A DNA stretch of 64,000 bases from Bradysia coprophila. Taxonomy: Eukaryota; Arthropoda; Insecta; Diptera; Sciaridae. This document shows positions 61,462-64,000 of this stretch, one piece after another (position 1 is the first letter of the stretch; every line of letters starts with the position of its first letter). The notes below the pieces were generated by a model. The model had not been told where the DNA came from. It did not search any database and worked only from the letters and a program-made list of their open reading frames with translations. The position numbers and the translations under genes were made by a program. The stretch is from the NCBI RefSeq assembly GCF_014529535.1, contig NC_050738.1, forward strand, positions 14,586,062 through 14,650,061, given 5' to 3'.

Positions 61462-62285
61462 TGGTAAGTTAAAATCGTCATAAAAAATTCCAAACCTAGT
61501 TGGCGCTACAGGAAAATTTTGATCACACCGCCTTCGCGATCAACTCGAAAGTGTCTGAACCTGTTCTTTCAGTACCTTCTTGAACACGAACTTTGACAAA
61601 CCGAACAACCACAATTTCATCCACAGCAACGTCGCTTACGTGATATTTCATACATATCGAGCAACGTCGCCTACGCGATTTACACAGAAATATTATTGAG
61701 GTTATGGTTCTGTGGATGAAATTTGACAATTCATATGGCCTTGTAACAAGCCTATAGACTGTTATGATCAGTGCGAGACCAAGGCTGTAAACTTTGGGGA
61801 TGTCACGGAGACCGCAATTTTATTAGATACGCGGGAACTAGCGGGAACAGAGCATGGTCCACATCTGATGATTTTACATACAAAAAAAATTCACCATATC
61901 ATCACGGCGATGATTGTCATCACAGTATGTGAATTTTTGTATGAAATCCGCCATGTTATCATCAAGTGTGGTGTGTAACCCGCGTATCTGTATCTGCGTG
62001 ACCTCCCCAAAGTTTACAGCCTTGAGCGAGACGACCGAATACCAGTTAATTATCAAGGTTCTGAAAGAACAGGTTAAGACACTTACGAAGGCGGGTGAAA
62101 CACAAATCTTGACAATTCAGACATGGATATTGTTTGAAAAGTCAACTTGACAACAATTTTTTTTGTTAAGTTGAAATCGTCATATAAAATTTTCCAAACC
62201 TAGTTGGCGCTACAGGAAAATTTTGATCACACCGCCTTCGTGATCAACTCGAAAGTGTCTTTACCTGTTCTTTCAGAACCTTGTT
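61462..62285. repeat. Direct repeat pair (about 125 bp) around a MITE
   Basis: 61462-61590 and 62160-62285 share AACCTAGTTGGCGCTACAGG, TTTTGATCACACCGCCTTCG and TCAACTCGAAAGTGTCT, followed by ACCTGTTCTTTCAG. They flank about 570 bp that includes the hAT-type MITE. Confidence 0.65.
61780..62024. mobile_element. hAT-type MITE, second copy, 245 bp
   Basis: Ends CAAGGCTGTAAACTTTGGGG on both sides. 8-bp flanks TGCGAGAC (61772-61779) and AGCGAGAC (62025-62032), 7 of 8 matching. The ends and the ATACGCGGG word match the MITE at 52340-52525; the interior differs and includes a further inverted pair (CATCACGGCGATGATTGTCA area). Confidence 0.82.
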
Positions 62286-62551
62286 AATTATAAATTGCCT
62301 TGGGTAACTTGTCAAAGTATTTGCTCCTCTTTTAACATCTTACGATGTGAGCGAGAGGACCGAAGGCTAGTTATTTATAACTTGCCTTGGGATACTTGTC
62401 AAGATATTTCTTTCTCTTTCATCATAACACTCTATAGACTGTTATGATGAGAGAGAATGATACATAACTTGTCTTGTGTTATATGTAAAAAATGTATAGA
62501 CTGTTATATTCATCAAGAGAGTTCTGAAGACCAGTTGTCTAGTAACTGTCT

Positions 62552-62826
62552 TGATCGCGATTTCACTTGACGGAACATTGGCAATACATGAGTTATTACT
62601 TGTGTGACACCAACGACCTCGGCATGTTTCTTCTTCAAGTACGTTTCTGTTGTGCACAATTTAGCACCTCTCATAGTCTTCTTATCATCATTGCAATTGA
62701 TGACCCCATTTCCGCAACCAACAAAAATTTGGTTTAACTTTGTATGCCACAATTTCTTAATCACATGCGAATCGGTCACGGGTATTTTTTCACCAATTCG
62801 AATGTCATGCATTTGATGCATTCTAC
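62552..62826 (-). pseudogene. WDR70: Broken copy of part of WDR70 exon 6
   Basis: Reverse-strand similarity to 50292-50563, giving IPVTDSHVIKKLWHTKLNQ, VGCGNGVI and KKKHAEVVGVTQVI. Deletions relative to the parent (for example in the CYYDDKK region and after MFRQ) and loss of everything on both sides make it non-functional. No introns fall within this part of the parent, so a retrocopy and a DNA duplication cannot be told apart from this fragment. Confidence 0.85.
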
Positions 62827-62847
62827 CTGCTTTCAAAACAATAATCT

Positions 62848-63336
62848 TGTTTATCTCCTGCAAGCTGATATTTCATACATTACGCGTTTCTGCATATAAA
62901 CACAAACACATACATAACCACAGCCTATACGATTGGATAATTCACACATAGCCCACCTAGGGTAAATTTACTTTCCATCTACATATTTGAAAAAAAAAAA
63001 ATCGCCGAACGGCGGAAGCGAACACGGGACCAGCAGCATATCAACCAAACATACTGACCACTACGCCAACAAATCACATACCGAGATGCAATTGGTGTCG
63101 GTAGTGGTTCGTTAGTCACTTCTACATCGATAAAATAATCAGAGTAGTCGGAATGATGTGATTTGAACGAAATGTTGAGGTGGATAGTATATGTGTGTGA
63201 GTAAGTAAATAAAGGATTCTCTGTATGATGTTTTTTTGTTGTTGTTTAAAACAACATGCTTAATTAATTAATTTTAAATCCAAATTTTTGTGATTATTTC
63301 GCTAATGTATGAAATATCAGCTTGCAGGAGATAAAA
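62848..63336. mobile_element. Inverted-repeat element with tRNA-like interior
   Basis: CTCCTGCAAGCTGATATTTC followed by ATACATTA-like sequence (62853-62883) is matched by its reverse complement at 63303-63334. The interior has an (AC)-rich left part and a tRNA-like stretch (63005-63070). No open frame. Confidence 0.55.
63005..63070 (-). other. tRNA-like sequence (SINE-type promoter boxes)
   Basis: The reverse strand has an A-box-like TGGCGTAGTGG followed by a B-box-like GTGTTCGCTTCC at tRNA spacing. The T-arm does not pair well and a poly-T run follows. A tRNA-derived SINE fragment or decayed tRNA is more likely than a working gene. Confidence 0.35.
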
Positions 63337-63467
63337 CATTGTTCTACCTTGGTGTATATTTCTCGAATCACTTCTTATGTACAATTGTATATACACTCGC
63401 TGGCGCTCGTTATATACAATTGTACATACGAAGTTATTCTCGAAATATACACCAAGGTAGAAAATGT
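63336..63467. repeat. Long hairpin, about 132 bp
   Basis: ACATTGTTCTACCTTGGTGT at the left pairs with ACACCAAGGTAGAAAATGT at the right. Pairing continues through ATATTTCTCGAAT and ATGTACAATTGTATATA to a 17-nt loop (CACTCGCTGGCGCTCGT). It adjoins the inverted repeat at 63303-63334. Confidence 0.75.
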
Positions 63468-63639
63468 ACTATATCTACCAAGACTGTAAAGTTTACCGTA
63501 CTAAGTAGCAATACCTACTGGGAAATTATACGATTTTAAATCGGTTATGTCGATACCCAGCCGCATTTATTAACTCGTCAAATGTCAATAATAATCAGCC
63601 ATTTCGAACCGTTCTGTTTTCATACCAACCGTTTCATTC

Positions 63640-63834
63640 TAGCAAGCATCAAAGTGATCAAAGTGTAGTCTACTCAATTTCGTCGAGAAGTGCTGAAAAA
63701 TCTTATAAATTAAATGTGTCCAAGTTAAAGGGAAATGTTCCCAAGTTAATGGAGATGTGCCTAGGTGAATAGTGACAGAATAAGAAAGGATAGTGAAAAT
63801 AAAAAACAAACCGAAAAAGAAACAAAATAATGAA
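63640..63834 (+). other. Possible first exon of a gene continuing past the window
   Basis: A-rich leader-like sequence ends in ATGAA at 63830-63834 followed by a perfect donor GTGAGT (63835-63840). A start codon two bases before a splice site is plausible but unsupported by protein similarity. No initiator or TATA box is evident. Confidence 0.25.
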
Positions 63835-64000
63835 GTGAGTATGATTTCGTGGGTGAGAAGGATAAAGAGTGATGGAAAATGTATTGAAACAAATTTTCTG
63901 GCTTAAAGTGTGAATTTCTTTGTTTGTGAATTTTACCTATTCGTATGGCAATTTATGCATATGCGATTCAAATTGTCAACTTATTTCTCGTTTAATCAAT

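Noticed and set aside
63005..63070. Functional tRNA gene
   Set aside because: Box-like motifs are present but the acceptor and T stems do not pair, so only a tRNA-like remnant is claimed.

Overview
The window is AT-rich eukaryotic DNA with spliced genes, short GT-AG introns beside one intron of about 29.6 kb, and many inverted-repeat elements. The recognisable proteins (a PKA-C3/PRKX-type kinase, an Orct-like SLC22 transporter, WDR70) fit an insect genome. A dipteran, possibly a nematoceran midge or gnat, is my best guess, but nothing seen here fixes the order or family. Exon coordinates come from splice consensus plus reading-frame continuity, not from transcripts.

Layout. 1-855: possible promoter and 5' leader of the kinase gene, followed by a long fold-back repeat (856-1916). 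6155-42878 (+): a Pka-C3-like kinase of nine coding exons and 379 residues. Its first intron (6384-35986) is a transposon reservoir. It holds a three-copy repeat with a 140-bp tandem expansion, a 58-bp-type minisatellite, an apparently complete DDE transposon with a three-intron transposase gene (12191-15382), a hAT-type MITE, a fold-back element, a Tc1-type MITE, and a 5'-truncated Penelope-like retroelement with a GIY-YIG endonuclease and a hammerhead-like 3' motif (about 28775-30467). A second fold-back copy, interrupted by a MITE, sits in the last kinase intron.

47054-49507 (+): an SLC22-family transporter of nine exons and 585 residues. 49926-52160 (-): WDR70, seven exons and 618 residues, convergent with the transporter. 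A 186-bp hAT-type MITE lies 180 bp upstream of the WDR70 start codon.

56211-59915 (+): the most unusual gene. It is a five-exon, 615-residue protein joining a possible N-myristoylation start, a glycine-zipper-like segment, a charged linker and an endonuclease/exonuclease/phosphatase (EEP) domain with the catalytic residues I could check. 52.6-56.2 kb and 59.9-63.5 kb are repeat-rich. The second stretch repeats three pieces of the WDR70 neighbourhood, including a broken WDR70 exon fragment. The window ends with what may be the first exon of another gene (about 63640-63834).

The host genes have no evident shared pathway: a cytosolic serine/threonine kinase, a plasma-membrane organic-ion transporter, a nuclear WD40 protein and an uncharacterised nuclease-like protein.
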